Assembly (NCBI RefSeq): GCF_041438865.1
Contig: NZ_CP109450.1
Coordinates: 4,547,001 to 4,611,000 of the forward strand
DNA from: Streptomyces sp. NBC_01471
GTDB lineage: Bacteria > Actinomycetota > Actinomycetes > Streptomycetales > Streptomycetaceae
Direction: 5' to 3'
DNA: 64,000 bases
The position numbers were made by a program, and so were the translations under genes. The first letter of the stretch is position 1. Every line of letters starts with the position of its first letter. Below are positions 16,585 through 24,633 of the stretch, one piece after another. The notes under the pieces were generated by a model that did no database searches, was not told the DNA's origin, and saw only the letters and a list, made by a program, of their open reading frames with translations.

Positions 16585-17229
16585 ATGGGAGCTGAGGCAG
16601 GAACCGCTCGGGCAGGAACCGCTGGGGAAGGGGCCGTCGGGGCACCGGGTCGGCGCCACCACGGCAACCGGCACGGGCGCAGCGAGATCGCCCGGCAGGC
16701 CGTGCTGGAGGCCGCCGACGACCTGCTCGCCGAGAAGGGCTTCGCGGGCGTCACGATGGAAGGCATCGCGGCGCGGGCCGGTGTCGCCAAGCAGACCATC
16801 TACCGCTGGTGGAGCACCAAGACCGACGTCCTGATGGACGCCTTCCTGGAGGACGTGGCCAAGGAGCCGCCCTCACCCGATCACGGCGACGTCGCGCGCG
16901 ACCTGAGGGACCACCTGAGCCGACTGGGGAGCTTCCTCGGCGATTCCGATCCCGGAGCCGTCTTCAAGGCGCTCATGGCCCAGACCCAGCACGATCCGGT
17001 ATTCGCCGCGGACTTCCGGGCCAGGTATCTGGACGAGCAGCGCCGCCGCGACCGTGCGCCGCTGGAGCGTGCCGTGGCAAGAGGAGAACTGCCCGCGGAT
17101 TTCGATGTGGCTGCCGAGACCGACCAGATCGTGGGGCCGCTCTACTACCGGGTCCTGGTGACGGGCGAGCCCGTCGGCCCGGAGTTCACGGGCCGGCTCG
17201 TCCACTCATTCCTGCGCCGCCTGGGCTGA
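16585..17229 (+). CDS. TetR/AcrR family regulator
   Basis: A 214-residue repressor. After about 25 Gly/Ala-rich residues the HTH reads AVLEAADDLLAEKGFAGVTM, then EGIAARAGVAKQTIYRWW (recognition helix near residues 60-72). The C-terminal ligand domain is of the TetR_C type seen with RWW-containing members. GAGGAGG precedes the ATG by five bases. It is divergent from the MFS transporter and very likely binds the palindrome at 16528-16541, derepressing efflux when a ligand binds. Confidence 0.87.
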   Translation: MGAEAGTARAGTAGEGAVGAPGRRHHGNRHGRSEIARQAVLEAADDLLAEKGFAGVTMEGIAARAGVAKQTIYRWWSTKTDVLMDAFLEDVAKEPPSPDHGDVARDLRDHLSRLGSFLGDSDPGAVFKALMAQTQHDPVFAADFRARYLDEQRRRDRAPLERAVARGELPADFDVAAETDQIVGPLYYRVLVTGEPVGPEFTGRLVHSFLRRLG

Positions 17230-17304
17230 CAGGGCGGAGCGCCGTCGGTGGCGCCGCCTCCGTCACCGCGCCTCGTTCACCGTGCCTCGTTCACCGCGCC
17301 TCGT

Positions 17305-18519
17305 TCACCGCCGGGCGATGGCAGCCGCGATCTTGCGTGCGTCGATGGCCAGTTCGCGGAACATACCGCTGATCGGATTGGTGAACCCGGTGAAGTACAG
17401 TCCCGGCGCCTGCTTCGGGGTGCGGCGTCCGTGCGTCACCGGCCGTCCGCGCCCGTCCAGCACGCCCAGGTGTCCCACCAGCGGTTCCAGCGCCCGGCGG
17501 TAGCCCGTCGCCGCGATCACCGCGTCCGGCTGGATCCGGGTGCCGTCGGCCAGTACGACCTTGCCGTCCTCGAAGGAGTCCACGGCCGCGACGGGTTCGA
17601 CCCGGCCCGTCCGTACCGCGTTGATCAGCCCGACGTCCTGCACGGGGATCGCGCCCTCGCGCACCCGTGAGTAGAGGCCGGTGTCCGGGCGCGGCAGGCC
17701 CAGTTCGGCCAGGTCCGGCACCGAGATCCGGCACATCAGCGCGCCCGCCCGGTCCACCAGCCGCGTCGGGAGCCTGCGGACCAGGATGCCGGTGCGCTGG
17801 GCGGGCCAGCCCGCCGTGGAGCGCCGGATGATGTGCGGGACGGTGCGGACGGCGAGGCGTACCCGGCCCGCGCCGCCCTCGACCAGGTCGACGGCGATCT
17901 CGGCGCCGGTGTTGCCGACCCCGACGACGAGGACGTCCCGGCCCGCGTACGGCGCGGCGTCGCGGTACTCGCCCGCGTGGACCAGGTCCCCGGAGAAGGT
18001 GTCCGCACCGGCCCATTCGGGCTGCCGGGGCGTGTGGTTGTACCCCGTGGCGACGACCACCGCGCGACCGGTCAGCTCCCGCCCGCCGGTCGCGTGCAGC
18101 AGCCAGCCGGAGCCGTCGGCGCGGGTGATCCGGGTGACCTCGACGCCGGTGACGATCTCCAGGCCGTGGTACTCGGCGTACTTGTCCAGGTACCGCACGA
18201 CGTTGTCCCGCGACACCCAGCGCCCGAAGGAGCGCGGCATCGGCAGCCCGGGGAGCGACGAGAGCCGCCGGGTGGTGTGCAGATGCAGCCGGTCGTAGTG
18301 GCGTCGCCAGGAGGCGCCGACGTCGTTGGACTTCTCCAGGACGACGGCCCGTACGCCCCGCTCGCCCAGCGCGGCGGCAGCGGCCAGTCCGCCCGGCCCC
18401 GCGCCGATGACGTAGACGGGGCGATCGTCCTTCGTGTCGTCCATGGAACAGAGCGTAATGACTTGTCCGCTTGATAGGTCTCGGTCAAAGGCAGAAGCGA
18501 TTGCGAATTGATCACGCAT
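17305..18519 (-). CDS. flavin-containing monooxygenase
   Basis: A 379- to 404-residue FAD/NADPH enzyme that would oxygenate an organic substrate. The FAD motif VIGAGPGG, the FMO-type signature FSGDLVHAGEY and a second dinucleotide motif VVGVGNTGAE are visible, followed by ATGYRRAL near the C terminus. The ATG at 18519 has AAGAGG upstream; an internal ATG at 18444 starts closer to the FAD motif but has no ribosome-binding site. Upstream lies the operator at 18557-18571, shared with the divergent DUF35 gene. The FMO signature favours an FMO/YUCCA-type over a Baeyer-Villiger enzyme. Confidence 0.86.
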   Translation of the reverse strand: MRDQFAIASAFDRDLSSGQVITLCSMDDTKDDRPVYVIGAGPGGLAAAAALGERGVRAVVLEKSNDVGASWRRHYDRLHLHTTRRLSSLPGLPMPRSFGRWVSRDNVVRYLDKYAEYHGLEIVTGVEVTRITRADGSGWLLHATGGRELTGRAVVVATGYNHTPRQPEWAGADTFSGDLVHAGEYRDAAPYAGRDVLVVGVGNTGAEIAVDLVEGGAGRVRLAVRTVPHIIRRSTAGWPAQRTGILVRRLPTRLVDRAGALMCRISVPDLAELGLPRPDTGLYSRVREGAIPVQDVGLINAVRTGRVEPVAAVDSFEDGKVVLADGTRIQPDAVIAATGYRRALEPLVGHLGVLDGRGRPVTHGRRTPKQAPGLYFTGFTNPISGMFRELAIDARKIAAAIARR

Positions 18520-18556
18520 GCGGGCCTCTTGCGCACAGTGGCTTCCATCCGTTGAA

Positions 18557-18571
18557 CTGACGTACCGTCAG
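18557..18571. promoter_or_regulatory. CTGAC-N5-GTCAG operator, FMO/DUF35 divergent pair
   Basis: CTGACGTACCGTCAG, 38 bp before the minus-strand monooxygenase start (18519) and 99 bp before the plus-strand DUF35 gene. One site could control both. Confidence 0.68.
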
Positions 18572-18669
18572 GTCGCGTGTGTCGTCAGGACTCACCTCAG
18601 GACTCACCGTCAGAACTCACCGGCGGAGTGCACCGACGCCGATGGGGAACGAGCGAGGGGACTCTTCTC

Positions 18670-19170
18670 ATGCCAGAACCCGCAGCAGCACCCGCAGCAG
18701 CATCCGCAGCCGCACGTGCTGTTACGCCCGCACCAGCTACCGCTGTTGCCGTCGCCGCGCGGTTCGATCTGCCGGAACCGGACACTTTCACCGCGCCCTA
18801 CTGGGCCGCCGCCGCGGAGGGCCGCCTGCTCATCAGGCGCTGCGGAGGGTGCGGCAGGCCGCACCACTATCCCCGCGAGTTCTGCCCGCACTGCTGGAGC
18901 GACGACGTGACCTGGGAACAGGCGAGCGGCCGGGCCACGCTCTACACCTGGTCGGTGGTGCACCGGAACGACCTGCCGCCCTTCGGGGAGCGTGTCCCGT
19001 ACGTCGCCGCGGTGGTCGACCTGGCCGAGGGCCCGCGCCTGATGACGGAGATGGTCGACTGCCCGGTGGACGGGCTCCGTATCGGGATGGCCCTCGACGT
19101 CACGTTCCGCGAACGGGCGCCCGGGGTGTGCGTGCCGGTGTTCCGGGCCGGGTGCGGTGGAGCGCCGTGA
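18670..19170 (+). CDS. Zn-ribbon / OB-fold DUF35 protein
   Basis: A 166-residue acyl-CoA-associated OB-fold protein. After a 35-residue Ala/Pro-rich leader built on CAG-type repeats, the rubredoxin-like zinc ribbon has CGGCGRPHH then CPHCW, followed by an OB-fold (ATLYTWSVVHR, PYVAAVVDL). Known family roles: DUF35 proteins pair with thiolase-like enzymes (ChsH2/Ltp2) or with hydratases in steroid degradation. GAGGGGA precedes the ATG. It lies beside the operator at 18557-18571. Its 3' end overlaps the degenerate radical SAM gene on the other strand by about 70 bp. Confidence 0.85.
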   Translation: MPEPAAAPAAASAAARAVTPAPATAVAVAARFDLPEPDTFTAPYWAAAAEGRLLIRRCGGCGRPHHYPREFCPHCWSDDVTWEQASGRATLYTWSVVHRNDLPPFGERVPYVAAVVDLAEGPRLMTEMVDCPVDGLRIGMALDVTFRERAPGVCVPVFRAGCGGAP

Positions 19171-20085
19171 GGCCGTAGTAGCCCTCCTGGCAGTCCTCGG
19201 GGTTGTTGAAACGGCACCCCGCACACGTCACGGGCAGCCGCACTGGTCCGATGCTCTCGGCATAGAGGCTGCGGCCGTCGGGCAGCCGGTACCGGGTGCG
19301 CTGATCGGATCCTCCGGCGGTGACGATCCGCTGTACGGGGACGGCGCCGAGGTGGTCGACCACGGCCTGCATGGCGGTGAGCGAGGATCCGTCATCCTCC
19401 AGCGAGACGAGCATCCGTACAACGACGCTGCGGCCGTGCCGCTCCATGGTGCGGAGTACGCGGTCCACATGCGAGACGTCGGGGACCACGATGTTCGCCG
19501 AGGCTTTCAAACCGTGGCCGGCCGCGGCCTCGATGGTGGCGTCGAGTGCGGCGAGCTTCCGTTCCGCGAGTTTGGAAGAGGCGAGGCGCGGAGCCTGGAC
19601 CGCTGCCAGCTCCTCGGGGGTCGTGCCGAACACGCTGAGATTGATGCGGTCCAGACCGGCCGCCGCGCACTCCGGGAGAACGGCCGCTCCGTTCTCTCCG
19701 TTGGAGGTGAGGCCGACGGTGAGCCCGACGGTGAGCCCGAGGCGCCGGGCGATGCGGATCAGTTCTGGCAACTCGGGGTGGAGGGTTGGTTCTCCGCCTG
19801 TGAAGTGGACTTCATTGGTGGGGAGGCTGCCACGGACGGCGGCCCGGCCAGGGCGAGGGCGAAGTCAGCGTCTGCCTTGATCCGTTCGGGCAGGAAGTCG
19901 GCACGCATCGTCCGCAGATAGATGGACACCCGGCCCGAGCGGCCCGGCGTACCGGTGAACTGCCTCTCGCTGCGGCCAAGGTTGTCGGTCGCGACGGGGG
20001 TGCCTTCGTTGTGGCAGAAGGTGCAAGCCAGCCCGCACGCCTCGATGATCTTCACGCGGAGCGTCCTGTCGGGCATCACTGTCAC
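19100..20085 (-). pseudogene. radical SAM protein, frameshifted
   Basis: The N-terminal frame (20085 to about 19760) carries the 4Fe-4S motif CGLACTFCHNEG. The C-terminal frame carries TNEVHFTGGEPTLHPELPEL and continues to a CxxC-containing tail (CAGCRFNNPEDC). The two frames join between about 19842 and 19865, where the reading phase shifts as if one base were lost. Upstream the second frame is closed by a TGA, so neither frame alone gives the whole domain. The start is the GTG at 20085, overlapping the stop of the CYTH gene (GTGA), so it was an operon partner. This is a recent pseudogene, a sequencing error, or less likely programmed frameshifting. Confidence 0.75.
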
Positions 20086-21005
20086 AGGTACGTGTTCTGC
20101 TCCCCGCATCTCAACTCCGCGGGAAATCGCAGGTCCGCGACGGTTTCAAGGTCGATGCCATACCGGGCGTAGATCTTTGTGGTGTTCTCGCTGGTCAGGG
20201 AATCGGCCGGAATGGACAGGCGCCTCGCGGTCGACCGCACGTGTTCTGCGTCGTCGCCCTCGATCTCCAGGTAGGGCGGGATCAGGGGCCACGAGTCGAT
20301 CTCCAGCCGAACCCCGTCCAGCAGCCAGGAACTGCGGTGGTTCTCCTGGTAGGAGCGGGGGGCGATGCCCATCCGGCCGAGCAGCGCGTGTGCCGTCTCG
20401 AAGTCGCCGACGGTGGTCTCGGTCTCGCTGGTCCCGTCGATCTCGTCCGAGGTGATCTCCTTGACGCACAGGGTCACGGCACGACCGGTGTCCCGAAGGC
20501 GGATCCACCGCCCGGCGACAGCGGGCAGCGTGTCGTAGACGTATCGGCGCATCAGTTGGTCGCCGACGTGCTTACCGCCGGCCTCGGCGATGTGGGCAGT
20601 CATGGCTTGCGGGTCGATATCCAGGTGCTTTGCTTCGTACTCGATGGCGGACACGTTGTCTCCACGGGTTGGGGGTTCGCCGACTTGGGATCCGGTTGGT
20701 TCTTTCCTCGACTCCCTCAGTCTGCTGCGGAGTTGGGCGCCGACCAGACAGCCGTGCAGGCAGTCCAAGCACTTCTCCGCGTGGGCGAGTACGGCCCGGT
20801 AGACGGCGGCCCCGTCGTGGTGCTTGCACGCGCGGGGGTACCACTGGGTTGTCTGGTCGGGTATCCGCACGTCGCGCGGGCCGAGGTCCACGGCGGTCTG
20901 TGGGGTCAGAGTGATGCCGCACCACACACAGTCCGTGCCGCGCCGCTGGCGCTGGGACAGGGAATCGATCGCCGGCAGAACATGTGCGTGCTCAACAGTT
21001 TTCAT
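20082..21005 (-). CDS. Cys-rich domain fused to a CYTH (class IV adenylate cyclase-like) domain
   Basis: A 307-residue reading frame with a strong GGAGG site before the ATG at 21005. Residues 1-95 hold a Cys/His-rich module (DCVWCG, YPRACKHH, CLDCLHGC) found in small Streptomyces proteins next to XRE regulators. From about residue 118 comes a CYTH fold: EYEAK at its start, then RLRDTGRAVTLCVKE, YQENHRSSWLLDG, EIDSWPLIPPYLEIEG and KIYARYGID. CYTH proteins bind triphosphates (adenylate cyclase CyaB or thiamine triphosphatase). A GTG at 20654 with GGAG five bases upstream could start a separate 190-residue CYTH protein in the same frame, so fusion and two-gene readings both fit. Confidence 0.8.
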   Translation of the reverse strand: MKTVEHAHVLPAIDSLSQRQRRGTDCVWCGITLTPQTAVDLGPRDVRIPDQTTQWYPRACKHHDGAAVYRAVLAHAEKCLDCLHGCLVGAQLRSRLRESRKEPTGSQVGEPPTRGDNVSAIEYEAKHLDIDPQAMTAHIAEAGGKHVGDQLMRRYVYDTLPAVAGRWIRLRDTGRAVTLCVKEITSDEIDGTSETETTVGDFETAHALLGRMGIAPRSYQENHRSSWLLDGVRLEIDSWPLIPPYLEIEGDDAEHVRSTARRLSIPADSLTSENTTKIYARYGIDLETVADLRFPAELRCGEQNTYL

Positions 21006-21141
21006 CCGAAAGCCTCCGCAGAAGGAGCGGGCCGTTGCCCGGACCGTGTGGCTACGAACAGCCGTTAGAAGGCTTCTCGGATCAGCGAGGTCGCTGATTC
21101 TCGAATATTCTCCGGAGGCTGTATCTGATTCTCCGTGATGC

Positions 21142-21523
21142 TCAGATACGGTCGATCTGCGCGCGCACCCGTGCGATGAGACGATGTGCGTGCGCTTCGT
21201 ACACAGCTGCCGAATGGAGCCGGTCCCACTGCCGCGGACTTGGCCGCGTGGGCGCGGACGACTGGGCACCCGGAGGATACCGCCGAACTCCAGGCACGCT
21301 TGCAGGGAGTTGAGTCACGCTCTCGCTCGTGGCGCCGCCAACTTGCAGCCGGCCACCGTCCGGTGCAGGACACACTCGCCGTCTGCCGCCCAGTTTCCAG
21401 CTTGGACACCTTGGACTGCGTCCAGCCGAGTCGGACGGCCAGGTCGCGACCGGTGGTCTCGGCGCGCAGTTCGCGCAGTCGCGCGCCGAGAGCTGCCCTG
21501 GCCTGCTGAAAGTCGGTGCTCAC
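21142..21523 (-). pseudogene. XRE regulator disrupted by an internal inversion and deletion
   Basis: The minus strand from 21523 encodes an XRE HTH (LGARLRELRAETTG, then LGWTQSKVSKLETGRQTA) and then loses homology. The next part of such regulators is found on the plus strand at about 21222-21370 (AADLAAWARTTGHPEDTAEL, then SRSWRRQLAAGHRPVQ). The minus strand resumes at about 21227-21142 with a typical C-terminal end (SAAVYEAHAHRLIARVRAQI, then a stop). So a segment of about 150 bp appears inverted in place, and the central ligand-type domain of about 150 residues is missing. No functional protein is expected. Confidence 0.6.
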
Positions 21524-21534
21524 ATTCGGAGAAG

Positions 21535-21630
21535 CTACCGGTCGGTCTGCTCGTAGCCGGGCAGTTGATACAGCGTTGGGCAACCATCGTTCCCGGAATT
21601 GGTGCCGACCTTGTTCAGTCGTCGAGCCAT
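21535..21630 (-). CDS. 31-residue protein related to XRE-associated small proteins
   Basis: A short ORF, MARRLNKVGTNSGND then GCPTLYQLPGYEQTDR, preceded by AGAGGA six bases upstream. Many Streptomyces encode a protein of about 70 residues with the same opening and a NDGGCPTLY core next to an XRE regulator. This copy ends early, after a segment resembling the family's VQGYEVTDP, so it may be internally deleted. It lies just upstream of the disrupted XRE gene on the same strand. Its role is unknown. Confidence 0.55.
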   Translation of the reverse strand: MARRLNKVGTNSGNDGCPTLYQLPGYEQTDR

Positions 21631-21804
21631 GGATCCTCTTTGATGGGTGATGGAATATCTGTCGCGCACCGTAGCGCTCGCAGTGCGGATAGCGACAGAG
21701 CGTCCTCCCGGCGCACGGGAACGCCCCCTTGCTCCGGGACCGCCCACCGACCCCCTCGCGCCCCCACCCCCCGCCCCCTCACCCCCCGCGTGTTGAATAG
21801 CCGC

Positions 21805-22512
21805 ATGACCGACATACGGACCCAGCCGGAAGTGCACGGCTTCGGACTCGGCCTGCGGGCCTGGGACGCCGCCGATGCCGATGTGCTGCTGCGTGGTGTC
21901 ACCGACCCCGAATACCTGCGCTGGAACACCCCCCTCGGCCCCATCACCGACCTGGCGGACGCCCACGCCACGATCAGGTACCGCACCGAGGGCCGGCTGC
22001 GCGGAGATCTCGCGCAGTACGCCGTCACCGAGGGCGGCGTGGTCGTCGGCGGTGTCGGGATCTCCGGCATCGACCGCCACATGTGCAAGGCGTCGGTGGG
22101 CTACTGGGTGCTCCCCGGCCTGCGTGGCCGGGGCATCGCCACCCGGGCGCTGGAGCTCTGCACCCGCTGGGCGTTCGAGCAGGAGGGCCTCCACCGCATC
22201 GAACTCGGCCACGCCGTGGACCACATCGCCTCCTGCCGGATCGCGGAGCGCTGCGGTTACGCGTACGAGGGCACCCGGCGCGACGGGATGCACCAGGCCC
22301 AGCGGCCCGGCACCTACCGCGACGCGCATCTGCACGCCCGGCTGGCCACGGATCCGTACCCGGACCCCGGCCCGTACGCGGGTGCCGACCCGGACGGCGA
22401 CCTGCGAGCGGACGCCGCCCCCGGCCCCGACTCGCACGCGGGTGCCGACCCGGACCGTGACCCGCCCGCAGGCCCCGGTACGGCCACCGCGCCGGGGTTC
22501 ACCTCACAGTGA
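21805..22512 (+). CDS. GNAT family N-acetyltransferase
   Basis: A 235-residue acetyl-CoA-dependent acetyltransferase of the RimJ/RimL type. The order is GLGLRAWDAADADVL, GGVGISGIDRHMCKASVGYW, the acetyl-CoA loop LRGRGIATRALELC and the closing AERCGYAYEGTRRDG. After residue 180 a degenerate Asp/Pro/Gly/Ala tail with repeated GADPD units is appended, probably from codon-repeat expansion. The substrate, an N-terminal amine of a protein or a small molecule, is unknown. Confidence 0.87.
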   Translation: MTDIRTQPEVHGFGLGLRAWDAADADVLLRGVTDPEYLRWNTPLGPITDLADAHATIRYRTEGRLRGDLAQYAVTEGGVVVGGVGISGIDRHMCKASVGYWVLPGLRGRGIATRALELCTRWAFEQEGLHRIELGHAVDHIASCRIAERCGYAYEGTRRDGMHQAQRPGTYRDAHLHARLATDPYPDPGPYAGADPDGDLRADAAPGPDSHAGADPDRDPPAGPGTATAPGFTSQ

Positions 22513-22593
22513 CCGGGCGGCGGCAGCCCGTACCGGCCGGGTAACGATCCCGGGGGTCCGTACGCAGGAACAGATGGAGGAAGGGGGTCCGGT

Positions 22594-23274
22594 ATGCGTG
22601 CTGGGCGTGGACTGACGGTCACTGGGTGGGTATTGGGCGTTCTGGGCGTCGTGCTCCTGGCCGCCGGCGCCCTCTGGGGGTTCCGTGGGTACGAGTCGGT
22701 CAGCGTGAAAGACGACTCGATGGTTCCGGCGTTCGCCAGGGGCGACCGGGTGGCCATCGAGAAGAGCGACGGCGGCGGGCTGCACCACGGCGAAGTGGTG
22801 CTCTACCGCACGCCGGACCGTTACGACGGCGCCGACATCCTGCAACGCGTCATCGCACTCGGCGGTGACCATCTCGTCTTCGACGGGAAGCAGCTGCTGC
22901 TCAACGGTGAACCGCTCGACGAGCCGTACCTCAACGACGGCGACGAGGGCACGGCGGACGCGTACGACGTCTTCGTGCCGCAAGGCCGGATGTTCACCCT
23001 CGGCGACAACCGGGCCGACGCGCTGGACTCCAGGCGCTTCCTGGCCGACCAGGCGGGCACGCTGCCGGTGAAGGCGGTCCGGGGCCGGATCATCGACTAC
23101 CCGGCGATGCCCCTGCTGCTCGCCGTGAGCGTCCTCGCCGGCACCCTGCTCGCCCTGGCGGGCGCCGGGTTCGGGCTGGCGGGCCGGATCGTGCGCCGCC
23201 GCAGGCTGGCCGCGCTGACGCCCTACGGCCAGAGCAGTTCGCGCGCCCAGTCGCGGCTCTCCATGCGCCGGTAG
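22594..23274 (+). CDS. S26-family signal peptidase-like protein, atypical dyad
   Basis: A 226-residue type I signal peptidase fold with one N-terminal and one C-terminal membrane segment. Box B (KDDSMVPAF) contains the nucleophile Ser42. Box E is TLGDNRADALDSR. At the position of the general-base Lys (K-R-V-I-G in LepB) the sequence reads LQRVIALGGD, so Gln84 replaces Lys. If the alignment holds, the enzyme is inactive or uses another base. GGAAGGGGG precedes the ATG. It overlaps the converging PNPOx-like gene by 52 bp. Cleavage of exported precursors is the family role. Confidence 0.8.
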   Translation: MRAGRGLTVTGWVLGVLGVVLLAAGALWGFRGYESVSVKDDSMVPAFARGDRVAIEKSDGGGLHHGEVVLYRTPDRYDGADILQRVIALGGDHLVFDGKQLLLNGEPLDEPYLNDGDEGTADAYDVFVPQGRMFTLGDNRADALDSRRFLADQAGTLPVKAVRGRIIDYPAMPLLLAVSVLAGTLLALAGAGFGLAGRIVRRRRLAALTPYGQSSSRAQSRLSMRR

Positions 23275-23903
23275 CGCAACCGGACATGGCGCCGGCGCGC
23301 GTCGCCCTGGAAGAACTCGACCTCGACCGGATCCAGTACGTACCGCGTCCAGCTCGGTACGGGAGCCTCCGGATCCGCCTGTGCCCGCTCCCAGGCATCG
23401 GCCGACGCCCGCTCCAGCTCGGCCGGTGACCCGAGTACGTCACTCATCCGCCCGGTGAGCGCGGCGGCCAGCGCCCCGGTCGAGCGGCCGTGCAGATCCG
23501 CCTGGCTCTCGGCGGCGGGTGCGGCCGTCACCGGCCCCCGCACCCGGACCTGCCTGGCCTGCGCCGCCCAGTAGAAGCCGAGAGCGGCCTGCGGGCGCAC
23601 CGCCAGCTGGCGGCCCTTGGCGCTCCCGGAGTGCGAGGCGAAGTGCCAGCCGCGCGTGTCCGCGCCGTGCAGCATCAGGGTCCGTACGTCGGGGCGGCCG
23701 TCGGCGTCGGCGGTGGCGAGCGTCATGGCGTGCGGCTCGGGCTGGCCTGCGGCCGCCGCGGAACGCAGCCACTCCCGGAAGAGCGGGAGGGGCGTCGCGG
23801 GGGCGGTGTCCGGGTCGAACCCGGGCAGCTCGGGCAGGTCCCAGACCCGCAGGGTGTGCAGGAAATCCGTGAAGGCGGCGTCGTCCTCGGCGGTGGGGTT
23901 CAT
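23223..23903 (-). CDS. pyridoxamine 5'-phosphate oxidase family protein
   Basis: A 226-residue FMN-binding split-barrel protein similar to PdxH. Segments HAMTLATADADGRPDVRTLM, FASHSGSAKGRQL, LGFYWAAQARQVRVRG and the C-terminal HVRLRYRR match PNPOx. The Arg/His residues of the PdxH active site appear only partly kept, so it may be a general FMN or F420 reductase rather than the B6 enzyme. No ribosome-binding site is visible before ATG 23903, so translation may be leaderless. Its 3' end runs 52 bp into the peptidase gene. Confidence 0.82.
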   Translation of the reverse strand: MNPTAEDDAAFTDFLHTLRVWDLPELPGFDPDTAPATPLPLFREWLRSAAAAGQPEPHAMTLATADADGRPDVRTLMLHGADTRGWHFASHSGSAKGRQLAVRPQAALGFYWAAQARQVRVRGPVTAAPAAESQADLHGRSTGALAAALTGRMSDVLGSPAELERASADAWERAQADPEAPVPSWTRYVLDPVEVEFFQGDARRRHVRLRYRRMESRDWARELLWP

Positions 23904-23947
23904 GGGTGCATTGTGGACCCGGCGGCAGGCTTCATGAACGCACCCCG

Positions 23948-24250
23948 TCACGCCTCCCGCAACCACTCCCGGAAGCCCTCGAACCAGCCGGTCACCTCGC
24001 GCAGGTGGTTGTCCGGCGCCTTGAAGAGGCCGCGGATCGTGGCGGCGGGGTCCACCACCGGGGTCGGGTTGCCGTCCTCTTCCTCCTCGCGGGCGAGCAG
24101 CTCCCGCTCGTCGTCGGTCAACGCCGTACGGGGGACCGTCACCAGCGGATACCCGCCCGCGACCGGCGGGCGGCCGGGCTCGTCCGGGTCGCAGCGCCAC
24201 CGCGCACCGGCGTGCCGCACCTGGACCTCCCCGAGGTACCAGGACGCCAC
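23948..24250 (-). CDS. conserved acidic protein, probably N-terminally truncated
   Basis: A 100-residue ORF starting with GTG at 24250: ASWYLGEVQVRHAGARWRCD then a Glu-rich stretch (LLAREEEEDG) and LREVTGWFEGFREWL. Protein-like sequence continues upstream in the same frame (RFATWQEADGARDSTLLRV) to a stop just before 24330 without any start codon. The N terminus therefore seems lost, or the true start is non-canonical. The family is not recognised with certainty; similar proteins occur widely in Streptomyces. Confidence 0.5.
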   Translation of the reverse strand: MASWYLGEVQVRHAGARWRCDPDEPGRPPVAGGYPLVTVPRTALTDDERELLAREEEEDGNPTPVVDPAATIRGLFKAPDNHLREVTGWFEGFREWLREA

Positions 24251-24575
24251 CCGCAGCAGCGTGGAGTCGCGGGCTCCGTCGGCCTCCTGCCAGGTGGCGA
24301 ACCGGGAGCGGACGAGCGTCGGTCATTCTCGTTGTAACGATCCTGTGGACAAAGGGAGTTGAGCGCAACGGCGCCGCCCGGGAAACCGTGCGACTCCCGT
24401 GCCCGGAGCGGGCTAGTGTCTGGCCTTCGGCGGCGCCGTACACGTCACGGGGGCCCTTGGCACCGCCCGCACATCCACGTCCGGGCTCCCGTCGGAGACC
24501 CCACAGCGAACCGACTCATACCGGCGCATCGGCCACGTACGCGCGACACATCGGAGCTGCACAGCACACCGCAGC
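24251..24575. other. non-coding stretch with one DnaA-box-like site
   Basis: No convincing gene. TGTGGACAA at 24344-24352 is the complement of the Streptomyces DnaA box TTGTCCACA. It is a single site and may be chance. The first 80 bp still encode the lost N-terminal part of the neighbouring truncated protein on the minus strand. Confidence 0.35.
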
Positions 24576-24604
24576 GCCCCGTCCGGATCGTCTCCGGGCG
24601 GGGC
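24576..24604 (-). terminator. hairpin after the 24634-25041 gene
   Basis: GCCCCGTCCGGA and CTCCGGGCGGGGC pair around TCGT with one mismatch. The structure lies 29 bp beyond the stop of the minus-strand gene. Confidence 0.6.
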
Positions 24605-24633
24605 CTTCGCGTGCGCGCCGACGCGTGCTCGCG

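Noticed and set aside
23223..24443. A 406-residue minus-strand frame including the PNPOx gene
   Set aside because: Only the part from 23903 on has FMN-oxidase homology; the upstream half is a shadow of another frame.
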